A stretch of 26,975 bases of DNA, taken from Pezizomycotina sp. ARF18 (taxonomy: Eukaryota; Ascomycota). Each line of letters starts with the position of its first letter. Position 1 is the stretch's first letter. The DNA lies in assembly GCA_002224055.1 (NCBI GenBank), contig AZLU01000358.1, forward strand, positions 1 through 26,975, given 5' to 3'. A model generated the notes under the pieces. That model saw nothing but the letters and a program-made list of their open reading frames with translations, was not told the origin of the DNA and did not search any database. The translations under genes and the position numbers were made by a program. Shown here in pieces: positions 1 to 11,075 of the stretch.

Positions 1-399
1 ATATCTAGCCTAGTTAGCGTCTACGTAGATACGTAGAATCTAGTATTTTATCCTTTATCTTACGGGTATAATACGTAAGCGTATAATTAAAAAATTCTCT
101 TAATATCGTAGTATTTTTTTATACCTTCTTAATAAGTTTAGTTTACTTACTAACATATTACCTTAACGTTAAGATAGCGAAGGTATCGGTTAGTCTAGTA
201 AATAAGAATAGATTAACTTTTTATTATCTATTAATACTATATTACTAGTATAATTCTTAATCCGCGTTTAAAGAAATACCTTCTCTTTCTATTAGGAGTA
301 CTAATCCTGAGAGTACTCGAGCCTAAATCTCTAAAAAGTAATTATATATATATAGACTAATATAACATTAGGCGACGTTAATCTCTAGACCTAGTCTAT

Positions 400-960
400 T
401 TTACTTATATATTTAAAAAATAGGCTACTAACCCTATATCTTTATCTAAAGTATAAATTAAGATCTCGCTTAAGTATCTTAATTTATATTTATTAGATCT
501 AGCTATTAATAGATTTTAACGTAGATAATTTATTAGCCGATAATCTTTACTAATAAATAAGCTATATCGAGCCGATAAACTTAAACTTTAGTATTTAAGA
601 ACTAAGGTAAGTTCTTCGTACTATTTCGAGGTAACTATTTAAAGCCGTATAGAGTCTTTATAACTAAACTAATTTATTAATTTTTTCCCTTCTAGAGGCC
701 TATAATATTCTCTATTTTAGTTTAGGTATAAAGGCTATTATTATATCTATTTACTATATTTAAGATCGAGCTAGGCTACTAGTATAAGAATAGCCTTACT
801 ATTAATATCTTAACTACCAATATATATATCTCGTTATAATCGATCCTTTACTTTATATAACCTAAGTAACTAGTTTCAATTTAAATATTATAATCTAACC
901 GGTAATATCGCGCTTATATTTAAATATTTATTTACTATCGACGATATTATCTTTTAAGAG
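400..960 (-). pseudogene. copia reverse transcriptase remnant
   Basis: On the minus strand the codons at 901-954 read K-D-N-I-V-D-S-K-stop-I-F-K-Y-K-R-D-I-T. Undoing one G-to-A change (TGG to TAA/TAG) gives the W-I-F-K-Y-K-R-D block that opens copia reverse transcriptases. It continues at 841-903 with a block like G-x-I-x-x-F-K-A-K-L-V-T. Lower down, 533-562 reads S-L-F-I-S-K-D-Y and 414-512 reads L-L-I-A-R-S-N-K-Y through D-I-G-L-V-A-Y-F-L. These match the stretch around the catalytic YVDD box, which should lie near 511-529 but is not intact. The enzyme would have copied the element's RNA into DNA. Many in-frame stops make it non-functional. Confidence 0.8.
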
Positions 961-2879
961 GAGATCTTAAAAATCTATAGGTTTTTATACGTCTTATTTT
1001 TTAATCGAGAATAGTTTTTAATCTATCGATATATACTATCCTTTATAGTTTATAGAGCTTATAGCTTTTTTATAGATAAATAGCTCTAATTTATTAATAT
1101 ATACTATTAATCTTTATAGGCCTTCTCTCTAAGGCGTATAGCCGTTAGATTTTTACTAACATATCCTAGCCTATAGGGTATCTTTATAGTTTAACTACTA
1201 GATCTTATCTTTAGCGATTCTAGGAATACGCCTATTATCTTTAGTTAATCGTTATAGATCTATTTTATAGTATCTATATAACTTCCTTTATGAAGCGAAT
1301 ATCTTTTGGATCTTAGCTATAGACTAGCGTTATCGAGATCTTTGCTCTTATTCTTAGGCTATTCTAGCGTAATCGTCTCGTAAATATTTAATTAATGATT
1401 AGAAGTTAAATTTTAATTATAATCTAGCGCCGTTACTATTTTATTTTAAACCTATTCTAAGGTATTTTTAACGTACTTAAGAGGATCTTTATTATCCTCT
1501 ATAAAGTTACGTACTTAAAGGTTAATTTAATCGGAATCTAATATCTCTATAGATTAATACTTTACGGAAGTAGAATCTTAGACTCGGTAAATATTATAAG
1601 CCTCTAGACCTATAAAAATATCTTTTTTAATAATATTATCTAGCTCTCTTCTAAAGTTTACTATTAATATATACGTAATATAGTTTACTAAATATTCTAA
1701 ATTTAAGATATTAGGAGTTTTAACTTCTTATCTTCCCTATAATATCGTCTATTTACTATTTTTTAATACCTCGAGCGGTTTTAATAGCGTATAATTATAA
1801 ATTAGATTATAATAATTTACCGCCTCTACTTATAGCTATAGTAACTAATTCTAACGTAGCTAATATTATCTTTAATCTATTAATAAGAATCTAATTAAGC
1901 TTTTTAGGTATACTATTCTATTAAAATACATATATAGCTAAGATACGGATTATAATCCCTACTTCGTTATAATATCTATCGATTAGATATATTCTTTATC
2001 TCTATTATATTATAGCTTAATAAGCTTAAGGTTCGACTAACGTTTAGCTATCTTAAAAATACTATTAAAATATAAAAGTATTATCTTTACCTTTTTATCT
2101 TTTATAAAGTAGATCTAGAACTTCACGACTATTCCCTTTAAGAAGGTAATAACCCTATAATCTCTAAGGCTTTTATATACGCCTATTAGTAAAAATCTAA
2201 AAAGATTATCTCTATTAGCTTATACTTACTTAAACGGGTTTCTCGCGGTTTAATATAGCCTTCGATTTAGTAAGTCCGTAGGCCTCGTAGTTAATATAGC
2301 CCTAAAAATCCTTACCGTCTTTAGTAATACCGGTAACGCTTCTATATTAATTATTCGCTTAATATAATCCTTACGATATATCTAAGCCGTTTATATACTT
2401 TTTAATAGTAGCGAAAACTAAACTCTTCCTTATAGATATTAATAATCTTACCTAAGATCTCTTATAGTCCTATCTTTATAATAGCTTTAATCTTTAGCCC
2501 GGTCTAGTTATCGTATATCTACCTTATTAGATCGTTATTATATATTCTACCTTATCTATGCGAGAGATCGAATAGGCTATACTTTATCTTAGAGCGTATA
2601 GCGTATTCTTAAGTTTATAAGACTATCGCCGTACTTCCTACTAAGCCTTATAAATACTAAGCTAGTATTAATAGTCTATAGTACTTTTCTATTACCGATT
2701 ATAATATTTTATAGCTTTAAGAGGGGTTTATAGGTAGAAAATATCTTCTCTTATTATTATATAAGAAGATACGTCTAAGTTAAGGAATTATTAGATTGTT
2801 CTCTAAGAGCCGGTATCTTATATTAAGGTTTATATTATAAGGCCTAATACCCCGTTATTACCGCTATTCTTCTTATCCT

Positions 2880-2970
2880 TTATACGCTTTCTATAGTTGG
2901 CTCTCTTATATCTAACCTTATCGTAATAGTAATATTTTACCTTAAACTTATAAACCTTTTTATCGTTTTT
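2880..2970 (-). pseudogene. copia Gag zinc-knuckle remnant
   Basis: The minus strand reads K-Y-Y-Y-Y-D-K-V-R-Y-K-R-A-N-Y-R-K-R. Reversing RIP-type changes (Cys TGY to Tyr TAY, His CAY to Tyr TAY, Gly to Asp or Arg) yields exactly the spacing C-x2-C-x4-H-x4-C of a retroviral-type zinc knuckle, which binds the element's RNA in the Gag particle. The downstream basic R-K-R run also fits. Every zinc ligand is lost, each by a single transition. This is the clearest single proof of both the element's identity and the mutation mechanism. Confidence 0.85.
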
Positions 2971-3756
2971 TTTAGGTTTTACCTCGGCTATTTCTTTTAA
3001 ATAGCGCTATTATCCTTAGAGCTAACGTTTCTGGTATATCGTATTCTATACTTTACCTCTTTAATAAGTAGTGTTTTCTCGAGTATATTAAGGGTCGATT
3101 TTTTTACTATTAATCCGTTATTTACTAAAAGTTTGTAAAAACGTCTTCTAGTCGCTACTAAGATATTATAGATAAGATTAATAGTCTCTACTATAGCTAT
3201 ATTATTTTTAAGCTTATATCTAGCTCTATCTTCTTTACCGTTTCCGCCTTAGTCTTCTTTATTAAGATCGAGCCTAATATCTTATTATATGTTCTAATAG
3301 ATCTCGATGTTTTATATAAATCCTTAAATATTAACTTTATTCTTAAGTTAAATCTACCTTAGGATTTTTTAATATAAGGCTTACTAATAGCGGTAATAGC
3401 GATATACGCTAAACTTAAAGTATTCTATATCTTATTCTGCGCTATTATTAGTAGATTATAGATAAGTACGTTAAGTCTCTACCTCGTAGTAAGCTTTAAT
3501 AATAGTATACGCCTTTAAGTTATTATCTTAATTTTTAGTACTTGGCTCTACGTGGTTACCGTAGCCTTAAGCGGTTTACTAGTAATATCTTAGACTTTAT
3601 TATACTTAAGGAACGTAATTATGTGTATACTCTAATCGAGGTAGTTATAAGATAGCCTTTAGCTTTACCTCGTTAATTTTAGTAAGAAAAATATTATAAG
3701 ATATATCGTTTAGGGGAGATTAAGAAGTAAGTTAATTTATTAAAATATATTACTAA

Positions 3757-3770
3757 CCGGGCTTATAACC
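3757..3770 (-). promoter_or_regulatory. primer-binding site, half-tRNA (initiator Met) type
   Basis: Immediately inside the 5' LTR the minus strand reads GGTTATAAGCCCGG. With one RIP-type change undone (TAA back to TGA) it is the exact complement of CCGGGCTCATAACC, the anticodon stem-loop of initiator methionine tRNA. Drosophila copia is primed by the 5' half of this tRNA, not by its 3' end. The site also fixes element orientation: the interior lies toward lower coordinates. Confidence 0.8.
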
Positions 3771-4080
3771 TACTAGCGTAGATATATGGTATAATATCTA
3801 TAATATAGGATAGGATTGAACTTGTAGATTTAACTATAAAATTAATTAGACTAACTAAGGAAATATATATACTATATAATAAACTAATAATACTATAATC
3901 TTAATATAATATATATAGTCTACCTCGACGGCTCGTAGAGCCTTGTCGTCGTAATCTCCTTAATATCTATAGCTAAGATCTTAATATCTCCAGCTGAAGT
4001 TCCTTGTTCCTCAGCTATACAAGTATCATCTCGATGCCTATAGACTTGTCATGCCTCTTTGGCATGCCCAATAGCTAGCA
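3771..4080 (-). repeat. 5' LTR of the copia element (310 bp)
   Basis: On the minus strand it starts TGCTAGCTATTGGGC and ends CGCTAGTA, so the canonical TG...CA ends are present with the terminal CA changed to TA. It aligns along its length with the solo LTR at 14077-14343. Both carry the short inverted repeat ATGCC...GGCAT near the outer end (bases near 4053-4068 here). The mutation level is uneven. The inner part (3771 to about 3960) is AT-rich, while the outer 100 bases keep normal CpA and TpG content. Confidence 0.9.
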
Positions 4081-4396
4081 CAGATCGTGGCTGAACATTT
4101 CAAGCTTGCGTTCATTTTCCCAGCACGCTCGGATTTCAGGTGAGGCCGCTGGAATTGTTTGCTGCGAATCTCGTATTCGCAACCTTTGTTGTATAAATTC
4201 CGACTAGTCTTCTTTTCATTCCTCCTTTATTAACCGAGGGGGTTCCCACTTTTTCGTCCATCCTCGAAAGAAAATTGGCGTCCTTCCCCTCTTTCCATGT
4301 TCAAGTAATGAAGGCGATCGGGTCATTGTAAGTATATCATCTCCTCCATCCGATATCTTCGTCCCTCGACGCTAACGTACATCGACAGTGTATAGA

Positions 4397-5446
4397 ATGG
4401 TCCCTTCTAACATTTTCGTCATGCTTCTTCTTTCACGCGGCTGTACGTCCGCGTAATACAACGCGGGGGTCCATTTTGTCGTAGCGCGTGGAACTGGAGC
4501 GATATTTTTGTGGCGATGGCGTGGTTTACGGTACTCGCGGAGGCACTCGTCGATTCGTACCTCGCGCATCTCAATTTTCCTGTTACGGATATACCGGGCG
4601 TACCTTATCCACCGAAAATTGCGATGTTTGATAAATAAAGTAATGCGACCAAGCAGGCGTGGGTAATTCTTGAGTGTCGGAGCGACGCGTTGCTGATATT
4701 TATTTTGTGATTTTTGTAGATAACGACAGCCGAGGCCGCGATCTATTGGTGGGTAATGGACTTCGTCAAAGCGTCGATGCTGTGCTTCTACGACGAGTTC
4801 ATAGGGAGGAGCGTGATGCCGACGACGTGGATGTTCATCCGCTTTGTTGGGGTTCTCATATTCTGCGGCACCGTCGCGTCACCAATCGTTTCGTTAGCGT
4901 ACTGCCTTCCGATTTATAAAAGATGGTAAACATCGCCTGCTCCAAACCATCCCTCTCACAAAAATTAATGTATTTCCTGATATTTTAGGACAAACGACGA
5001 AAAGCTTTGGCTCTCTGCCAAACCGAACAGATGCTCCTCCCCGCCTACCTCTTCTTCTGCCTCTTCGAAGTAATCACCGACATCCTCGTCATAATAATAC
5101 CCTTTTTCGTCCTATCGAAAATGCAAAACCTCCCCTTTAGACAAAAGCTCGCGTCGGGATGATGTTCGGTTTGGGTATTTTCAGTCTCGTCTGCTCGACG
5201 GTGTACACGTACTTCCTCGTCCAGATCGCGCTACAGATACAGAATAATTACAGCTACCTGTCGTTCTTCGTCGCGATGGCGGAGCAGAATACAGCCGTGA
5301 CGGTGGCGTGCATGCCGGCGTTCAGGAAGCTGCTGCTTTCCAGGGGTGTGACGAGGGAACCGGAGATATCGACGCAGGAGGTTGCGAATTCGAAGCGGAA
5401 AGCGACGCGAACTCGAGTTTCCCGACGATGGCGTCGAGTGTAACAA
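4397..5446 (+). pseudogene. SAT4/PTH11-type fungal seven-transmembrane protein, broken
   Basis: Resembles the fungal rhodopsin-like integral membrane family that includes PTH11-type receptors. Exon 1 carries R-L-Y-V-R-V followed by a hydrophobic run starting W-S-D-I-F-V-A-M-A-W-F. Intron 4663-4719 is phase 0. Exon 2 (4720-4925) has F-V-K-A-S-M-L-C-F-Y, then C-L-P-I-Y-K-R-W. Intron 4926-4988 splits the Trp codon. Exon 3 has F-E-V-I-T-D-I-L-V-I-I-I-P, then F-R-Q-K-L-A-S-G, M-F-G-L-G-I-F-S-L-V and N-T-A-V-T-V-A-C-M-P-A-F-R. Defects: a frame change between about 4411 and 4459, an in-frame TAA at 4636-4638, a frame change at about 5012-5030, and loss of one base at 5157-5159 (GG where GGG is expected). 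The cytoplasmic tail may continue in another frame to about 5607. ATG 4397 is the first start in its frame but is uncertain. It lies 316 bp from the retrotransposon. Confidence 0.75.
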
Positions 5447-5811
5447 AGGAGACGGATCTGCTGAGTAGGAATACTAGCGTCACGGTCGTGAACCGAGATT
5501 CTGTAATGATCCGCCGAGAAGACTGGAGGAGGAGGTTGTTCCTAGCTGAAATTTTGCATGCGGTGGAATTTTGTCTTGATTTTTTGTTAAATATTTTCCC
5601 ATGTTAGAAATCCCGTGATAAAGGGAGTTAATTGCATAAATACGACAGACTGGTTCTAGCGTTATTTTTATGCCTTATGAGTGCTTTCTGAGTTTTTTTT
5701 TAGAGAGAGGTAATAGGTCGTGATCAAAGTTCATGAAGCTAAGGGGCGTTAAAAAAAAGGCAGTTTTAAAGAGTGGAAATTTCGGCACAGCAGAAAAACT
5801 TCACCTGATGC

Positions 5812-6880
5812 CTAGTATTCCCCCGCAGCAATGGGGTCCTTTACCACCATCGAATGCAGCTCGCTCGTCTGAAGCGGAATATATGGTTTATGCGCGGTGC
5901 TGGTGAACTTGAGTCCCCGAATGCGGTTGATAGTCACAACTGCCCTGCTGAGGGGCTTGACATGTTGAGTTTGAAGCTCAGAGAACTCGACATCCCCAAC
6001 ATACACTTGGACAAGGAAATAATTACATTTTGAGATATGCTTGAGCTTCAAGAAAAAGATGCTGATCGTTATATCTTGTGATATCAGCTTCGCTCCGTCC
6101 AATCTGGTGATAGCTATGGCTTCGAGTTCACGCGGGGTTTACAAAGATCCGCGTTATTCGCGACAAAAAGACATCCCAGCCACTAACGAGAATCGAAAAT
6201 AAATACGAATTTCGATTCAGCTCTCTCTCACGAGTTAGAATATGCAATTGTTATACGCTGGGGAGTGTTTTTGATCCACATCGAAATCGGGTTTCTGCTT
6301 CAGCAAGAGGTGGATCTTGAACGCTTTTACGAACAGGATGATACAGCCATTGATACCTCAACACCTCTTCTCCAGGTTTGAGACCATCGAATCTAATTGT
6401 AATTTGCCTTCTAGATAATGATATGGTATCGGAATACCACCGTTCTTACTTTCGATCCACCCCGAATCAGTGATCACAGCTCTCCCACTGAATCCGAGCC
6501 CACAATTTTGACGCGCGATAGCAAGGATTCGTGCATTTCTAACCACCAATTCCCATAGCAATAGAGCCCAGAACACTATATAGCTCAGTAGCGCGAACAA
6601 GAATATTTCCCTTTTATTGTCTAGTTTTAACTTTTGATCCGTTATAAAACCGGGTTGAATTAGGTCGTTGGCGAAAGCTAGTTAGCGATTTACATTTCGC
6701 CACCTAGGACAAGATCGCGCATCCTAATCATCATGTAATCTTTAAGGTACTTAGCGTATTCAATGTAACTAGCCCTAGTGAGCAAGAATAAAACGTTTTC
6801 ATGGCCTCTTTTTGGTATTTGATCTACCAATAATGCTATACAGTATAGAGCCTGCGCGCGCACACGGGTAGGAGATCAAA
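5812..6880 (-). pseudogene. unidentified membrane-anchored protein remnant
   Basis: Not recognised. Several protein-like stretches lie in order on the minus strand. About 6700-6870 reads R-A-Q-A-L-Y-C-I-A-L-L-V-D-Q-I-P-K-R-G-H then a Tyr/Lys-rich helix ending in stop. About 6358-6685 is open for 109 codons and has a strong hydrophobic segment (F-A-L-L-S-Y-I-V-F-W-A-L-L-L-W) with a basic stretch before it. 6240-6357 is open, and 5812-6118 reads on with V-Q-V-Y-V-G-D-V-E-F-S-E-L-Q. The possible splice acceptor ending CGCAG near 6853 would make the first stretch an exon. Stops and a frame change near 6115 separate the pieces. Whether they belong to one gene is inferred from order and strand only. 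Confidence 0.4.
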
Positions 6881-6889
6881 TGTAAATAA

Positions 6890-8690
6890 TCACAAAACCC
6901 CGTGTCCTCAACCTACTCTTCCTAGAAGAAAGAAATCAAAGATCAATCCGGGTTGTTTGCCCGAGTCTGTTTCTATAATTCCTTCTACCTGGCTGTGATT
7001 TTGAATGCTCCCGAAAATTGACATTGTGATAATCAGATCAGCTCTCTGCGCGACAACTACAGGCCCTATGAATTGTCAGTGCTCAAGACTAATAGGCAAT
7101 CTCAATCTCAACTCCTATTCCCAGAAAAAAGACCCTCATGATGAGCTCCAGCTCAGCTCCGCTGACCAAAATCTCAAGATGTTATGGGCAGGTTTTGATA
7201 TTAGTCTACACGAACAGGACTTCTAGAAGTTCTCTGAACTACAGCTTCACGATTTTAAATACGCCTGTGCAGATTTTAGGTATCCCCAACCATGCTTCCA
7301 GAAAAGGGCAGACCAGAATCCAGTCCAGAGCACCTCGAAGAGTAGAAATATCGAAAGCTCGTATTCCGGCTTTATTTTTGATCGCTCCAACCTAAGGTGG
7401 TCAGAACTTCGTCAAGGCTACAGGTTCGCGGTTTTCTAATGACCATTGTCTACAGAATCGATGCTCCAACCCTACCTTCAGAGGGAAACTAGCTTCAGAT
7501 ATGAAAGTGAATTGGTATCTTGTATAGGGATTTGATATATTCAAGCCCTGGTTCTCACTTCAGATGAACTGTTGTTAAACCTCCGTTCAACCACCGATTC
7601 GCGATTTGCAATTCCACCTCGAGAATAATCGTTATCTCAACCCCTAGCTACCATTTAAAAATATGCATATAATCCAAACCAGCGTGCCTCAGGGAATTGA
7701 AAAATATTTGTTTTATAACTTGGTGTTGAGGTTGGATCCACTCGAAACGCTGTCGTCTTACAAGATCTCGAGCCCTAGCCAGTTGCCGAGTTAGCCACCA
7801 AAAACTTCACAATCACGAAATTGAGACATCCCAACCACCTCTTTGAGGGAAAGAGCGTATAGAATTCAACCAAACTTGCATCTGCACTCAAGGATATACG
7901 CTTTGTTTATCACGACCCTGGTGTTCAATCTGCTCCCAAGGCGGAAGATCACACGTTTGATGCAGCCACGTCCCTTTATTCACCCCCTTTTGACACAAGC
8001 TATTTCAAGCATCTCAACACACATCTTGAGACCAAAATAACTGCTAAAACCAATTCGCCTTAAGGGTACGTAAGGATATCGGCTTAGGTAACTTGGAGTG
8101 GGAGGGTTGGGACTTCACATATTCGGACTGTGACCCTCCGAGTCCAGTGGTTAGAACGTCTAATTTAAAGGTTAACACTTGTTTTTCTTGATTATTCTTA
8201 ACATAGGCTCTTAGAGGATAAGAAGTGTAACTTGTGAAGCAGCCAAGGGAGCTGTATCTAATAGTAATCTTCATTTTTTTTGGGAAAGGTATTGAGAGGA
8301 TGCCATAGCAGCTTTGCTAAATCTTGCTTCGTCCCTCATCAGAATACTCCCATCCATGCAATAATCACTTTCAGCTAGTCCCCAACATATGTCGCGACTG
8401 CCTGAAAACCATAGAGTACGAAGCAAGCTATTCAAACCAATGATGTTTCATCTTTGAATTTCTTAGTAAGGCAGTGATGGGGCATCACCAATCTCAGAGT
8501 TTCAAAAACCACCAAATCGTTTGTTGTTGAAAACGTAAATTCACAAAAACCCAGAGACCACAGTAAAGGAACCACAAGCCATGTCAAAACATTGAATAAA
8601 ATATAATTTAAAGATGGGACAGATGAGGCGGATTGCGCTGCAGTCCCCAATCTCGCTATCGTGGTATGTTGAGTTGCACTCTAACAGTTT
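6890..8690. other. no assignable gene
   Basis: Moderate GC content, short open frames on both strands (longest about 85 codons) and no family match I can defend. Short look-alike phrases recur near 7240, 7420 and 7590 (a CTACAG-x-TTC-x-CG-x-TTTT type phrase, and CTCCAACC near 7385 and 7466). They are too short and irregular to call a tandem repeat. It may be an old non-coding or decayed coding region. Confidence 0.4.
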
Positions 8691-9107
8691 TTGAAGTTCA
8701 GCAACCGGGGATCTCATCAGAACCCAAGGGAACGATACCATGCCACAATGGCCATGCTCAACCTATTTCCACCGAACAGAATAGATATAAAAGTGGATGT
8801 AGCCGATGGAAGCGCGTTTAATCATGTCTACAATAAGCGGCATACGTCTATATCGGGAAGCTGTGATCATGTAGATTGCTGAATCTCTTGTACGAACGAG
8901 ATAGTAGACCACACTTAGGCTGTACTAACCTCAGACAGCTGCACCTCATCATATACCAATATCAAAAACGGAGCACAGCATTCAGTCAAGAGCAATGAAT
9001 CAGATTCGAAAGTACAGATAATTTTGCATATCGGAGTGGGTTGGGAATTGATGTGCACTATGGTGAAATTGGAGAACTTGGATGCGACAGAGCTTAGCAA
9101 GTCCTAG
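8691..9107 (+). pseudogene. possible coding fragments, unidentified
   Basis: Two plus-strand stretches look protein-like. 8691-8882 contains N-R-I-D-I-K-V-D-V-A-D-G-S-A-F-N-H-V-Y. 8925-9107 is open for 60 codons, containing S-K-V-Q-I-I-L-H-I-G-V-G-W-E-L and ending L-S-K-S-stop. A possible short intron (GTACGA... to CAG, about 8891-8938) could lie between them. I do not recognise a family. An overlapping minus-strand frame of similar length exists (8915-9100), so the strand is not certain. They sit just before an ankyrin-like remnant and might be its upstream part; this is inference only. Confidence 0.25.
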
Positions 9108-9149
9108 ACGGCTAACCCCTCGGGTAGTAAGATATGCAGCAAAACAGAA

Positions 9150-9409
9150 TAAAAAGACCCTTTTTATCGTGACGAAGGGTAATGCGTTTGCGGATCCTCC
9201 GTCTGCTATTGGAAGAAAAGGCGTGGCATTCGCCGGTTAAGAACGACAAAGAAACGTCGTTGGATATCGCGCAGAGGAGAGAAATGCCGGAGACTCACCA
9301 ATCCCTATTGAGATATAGGGGCTTGCCTGCGAGTGTAGCGATGCCGCCGAAGCAGCCCCCGAGTGTCCGGAGTATTGATTGGAGGATTCACGAATCCAGT
9401 ACGACATGA
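9150..9409 (+). pseudogene. ankyrin-repeat C-terminal remnant
   Basis: The open frame 9182-9409 begins R-L-R-I-L-R-L-L-L-E-E-K-A and continues K-N-D-K-E-T-S-L-D-I-A-Q-R-R. This follows the ankyrin pattern of V-V-x-L-L-L-E-x-G-A, then a loop, then K-D-x-x-G-x-T-P-L-x-x-A. Just upstream, 9150-9185 looks like the previous repeat in another frame (T-P-L-x-x-A-A phrase decayed). Ankyrin repeats mediate protein binding and are common in fungal STAND-type proteins, but no ATPase domain is visible here. About one and a half repeats remain, so this is a fragment with no defined start. The tail is Pro-rich (M-P-P-K-Q-P-P-S). Confidence 0.5.
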
Positions 9410-9758
9410 CGATGGTGATATGACATGATATGGAGATTGTGGAAACTAATTATTGAAGCCCTGTCCTGATTTGTATGCCAAGTTGGAATATTTTATTAAT
9501 ATTCTCCGTTTTTTTTTTTTTTTTACTTATTAGCATTTCATGATTTTGGCAGCCAGCGACCCGGACTGTTATTATCCACAAAGCAAACTTAATTAATTCT
9601 GTGGAGACTTTCTCCTCCACGCTACAACTGTCATGCACTGTACACTATTTTTCTTTCTCCTATAATTCGTTCTAGGATATTCCATCTTTGATCTCCTTCC
9701 TGTATCCACTTCTCTCCAAGCTCCCTGTTCCTCGCCCGTACACTGGGGCCTCTGCAGT
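9410..9758. other. intergenic, with T16 tract
   Basis: No gene seen. Contains a run of 16 T at 9509-9524. The last 100 bases before the ATG at 9759 are pyrimidine-rich, as is usual upstream of fungal start codons, so promoter elements for the acidic gene may lie here. Confidence 0.35.
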
Positions 9759-11075
9759 ATGGTCAACTCTTACGCCGATATCCGCCGGCGCATCGGCGAA
9801 GACAAACTCACGGTAGAGCTGATGACGGGGCTTAAAAACAAGATCCAGCAGCAACCTCAGATCACACCCAGTAAGCTCAAGCGGAGTTTCGACTTATCTG
9901 CGCTGTCCGACGAGGACGTGCAATTCACCGTTACAAACATCAAATCCTTGCAGAAGAAGTTGGCGGCCAGAAAGGAGGGAAGAGAGAAACGGCTGCTAAA
10001 AAATAATACTAAAGAGCGGGCCAGGAAGGTGATTCCTGAAGATAAGGACGCGGAGGAGGAGATGGTAGACGCGGAGGAGGAAGGGGACATGATTGTGGTT
10101 AGGAGTTCGGAAGAGAAGGAACATGAAAAAGAAATGCCGGCCGATGAAAGCTCTGAGATACGACACCTGTTATCACGACGGCGGATAAGGATGCGGCAGA
10201 AGCGGACCAAAATTCTGACTCTACCGCCGCTGCTGCAGACGTGGAAATTGGAGAGGGAGAAGACCGGACCATCGAAGTCATTTCGAATGTAGTAAACACG
10301 GATTTGGACATTACGTTATGCTTTGAGTTTGAGAATATAGTGCCTACGCCGCCTTTGGAACCGGACTTCGAAGAGGTAACTATCAAGCTCTCGTTACGTT
10401 GTTTACCCGTTTTCGATGGGAAACAGGCTCACTGACACTCGTTGCCTTTCCCAAAGCTTGAGCGATCTATCCAGTTCACTTTGGTGTCGAGCCCGATCAT
10501 GTCGCCTTCGGAAATTTCGCGCCGCAGTATCGTCCATTCCCATCCGAGCAGACACTATCCGAGCAGATACCGCCCAACCCCTACCATCCGAACCGCTACC
10601 ATCAGTCCCTCTAAAATGCAAAACGCTACCATCCGAGCCCCTACCGATACCCGCCGAATCCACCAATACCGACTCGCGCTCTTCCGGGATATCTCCAAAC
10701 CATTTGTTATTTATTCGGATGCTTCTCCCAGTCCGGAGAAGGATGATGCTCCGCTAAAAGCAAATGGAAAGATCCCGAGCAGCAATCTTCGGCATCCCCA
10801 GAGAAGGAGAAGTCCAGCAGCTCGTCGCCTTCGGATACCACGAGCGTTACGCCTCCGGACAGTATCGAGAAGTCACCAGCAGCGGAGTCAGTCTCTTCAA
10901 GATCTTCAGAAGAGCTCGAGGAAGTCGCTCCCGAGAAGAAGTCTGAATCATCCGACGAGGAGGGCGATGACGCGCAAGATTACGATTACGATGATGACGT
11001 GGTAATAACGGGGAGGAAGACGATGACGATGACGATGACTACCGGGAAGAGGAGGAAGAAGTCGAGCTGGTGTAA
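9759..11075 (+). pseudogene. acidic low-complexity hypothetical protein, frame-broken
   Basis: Not recognised. The start at 9759 (M-V-N-S-Y-A-D-I-R-R-R-I) follows a pyrimidine-rich leader. The first 90 residues look structured: a helix-rich Lys/Arg segment with L-S-D-E-D-V-Q-F-T-V and then S-L-Q-K-K-L-A-A-R-K. After that come Glu/Asp-rich stretches, D-L-D-I-T-L-C-F-E-F-E-N-I-V, a Pro/Tyr/Arg segment near 10550-10650, a Ser/Glu-rich segment (10800-10950) and an Asp/Glu tail ending E-V-E-L-V-stop. The frame shifts about 10160-10170, again near 10770, and again near 11005. Each fits loss of one base; at the first, GAGAT stands where GAGGAT is expected. A TGA at 10433 and a TAA near 10617 also interrupt the reading. 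Total length would be about 435 residues. Acidic tails of this sort are common in nuclear proteins, but that role is speculation. Confidence 0.55.

Larger units (their letters stand above)
1..4080 (-). mobile_element. RIP-degraded Ty1/copia LTR retrotransposon, truncated by window start
   Basis: A minus-strand LTR retrotransposon destroyed by C-to-T and G-to-A change. Reading from 4080 downward: an LTR of 310 bp, an adjacent primer-binding site, a Gag CCHC zinc knuckle near 2890-2940, and reverse transcriptase from about 960 to 400. Gag first and reverse transcriptase last fits a copia gag-protease-integrase-RT-RNase H polyprotein. The space between knuckle and RT is right for protease and integrase, but I could not read those with confidence. 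The 3' LTR would lie before base 1. CpA and TpG are nearly absent and stop codons fill all frames, so nothing here can encode a working protein. The base following the 5' LTR starts CAGAT, a possible right-hand target duplication; its partner is outside the window. Class call is confident; the exact family is not determined. Confidence 0.88.

Noticed and set aside
1-3770. Possible intact genes inside the AT-rich block
   Set aside because: All frames are full of stops, and the readable motifs belong to the retrotransposon.
4372-4569. Minus-strand 65-codon frame
   Set aside because: Shadow of the first exon of the receptor-like gene.
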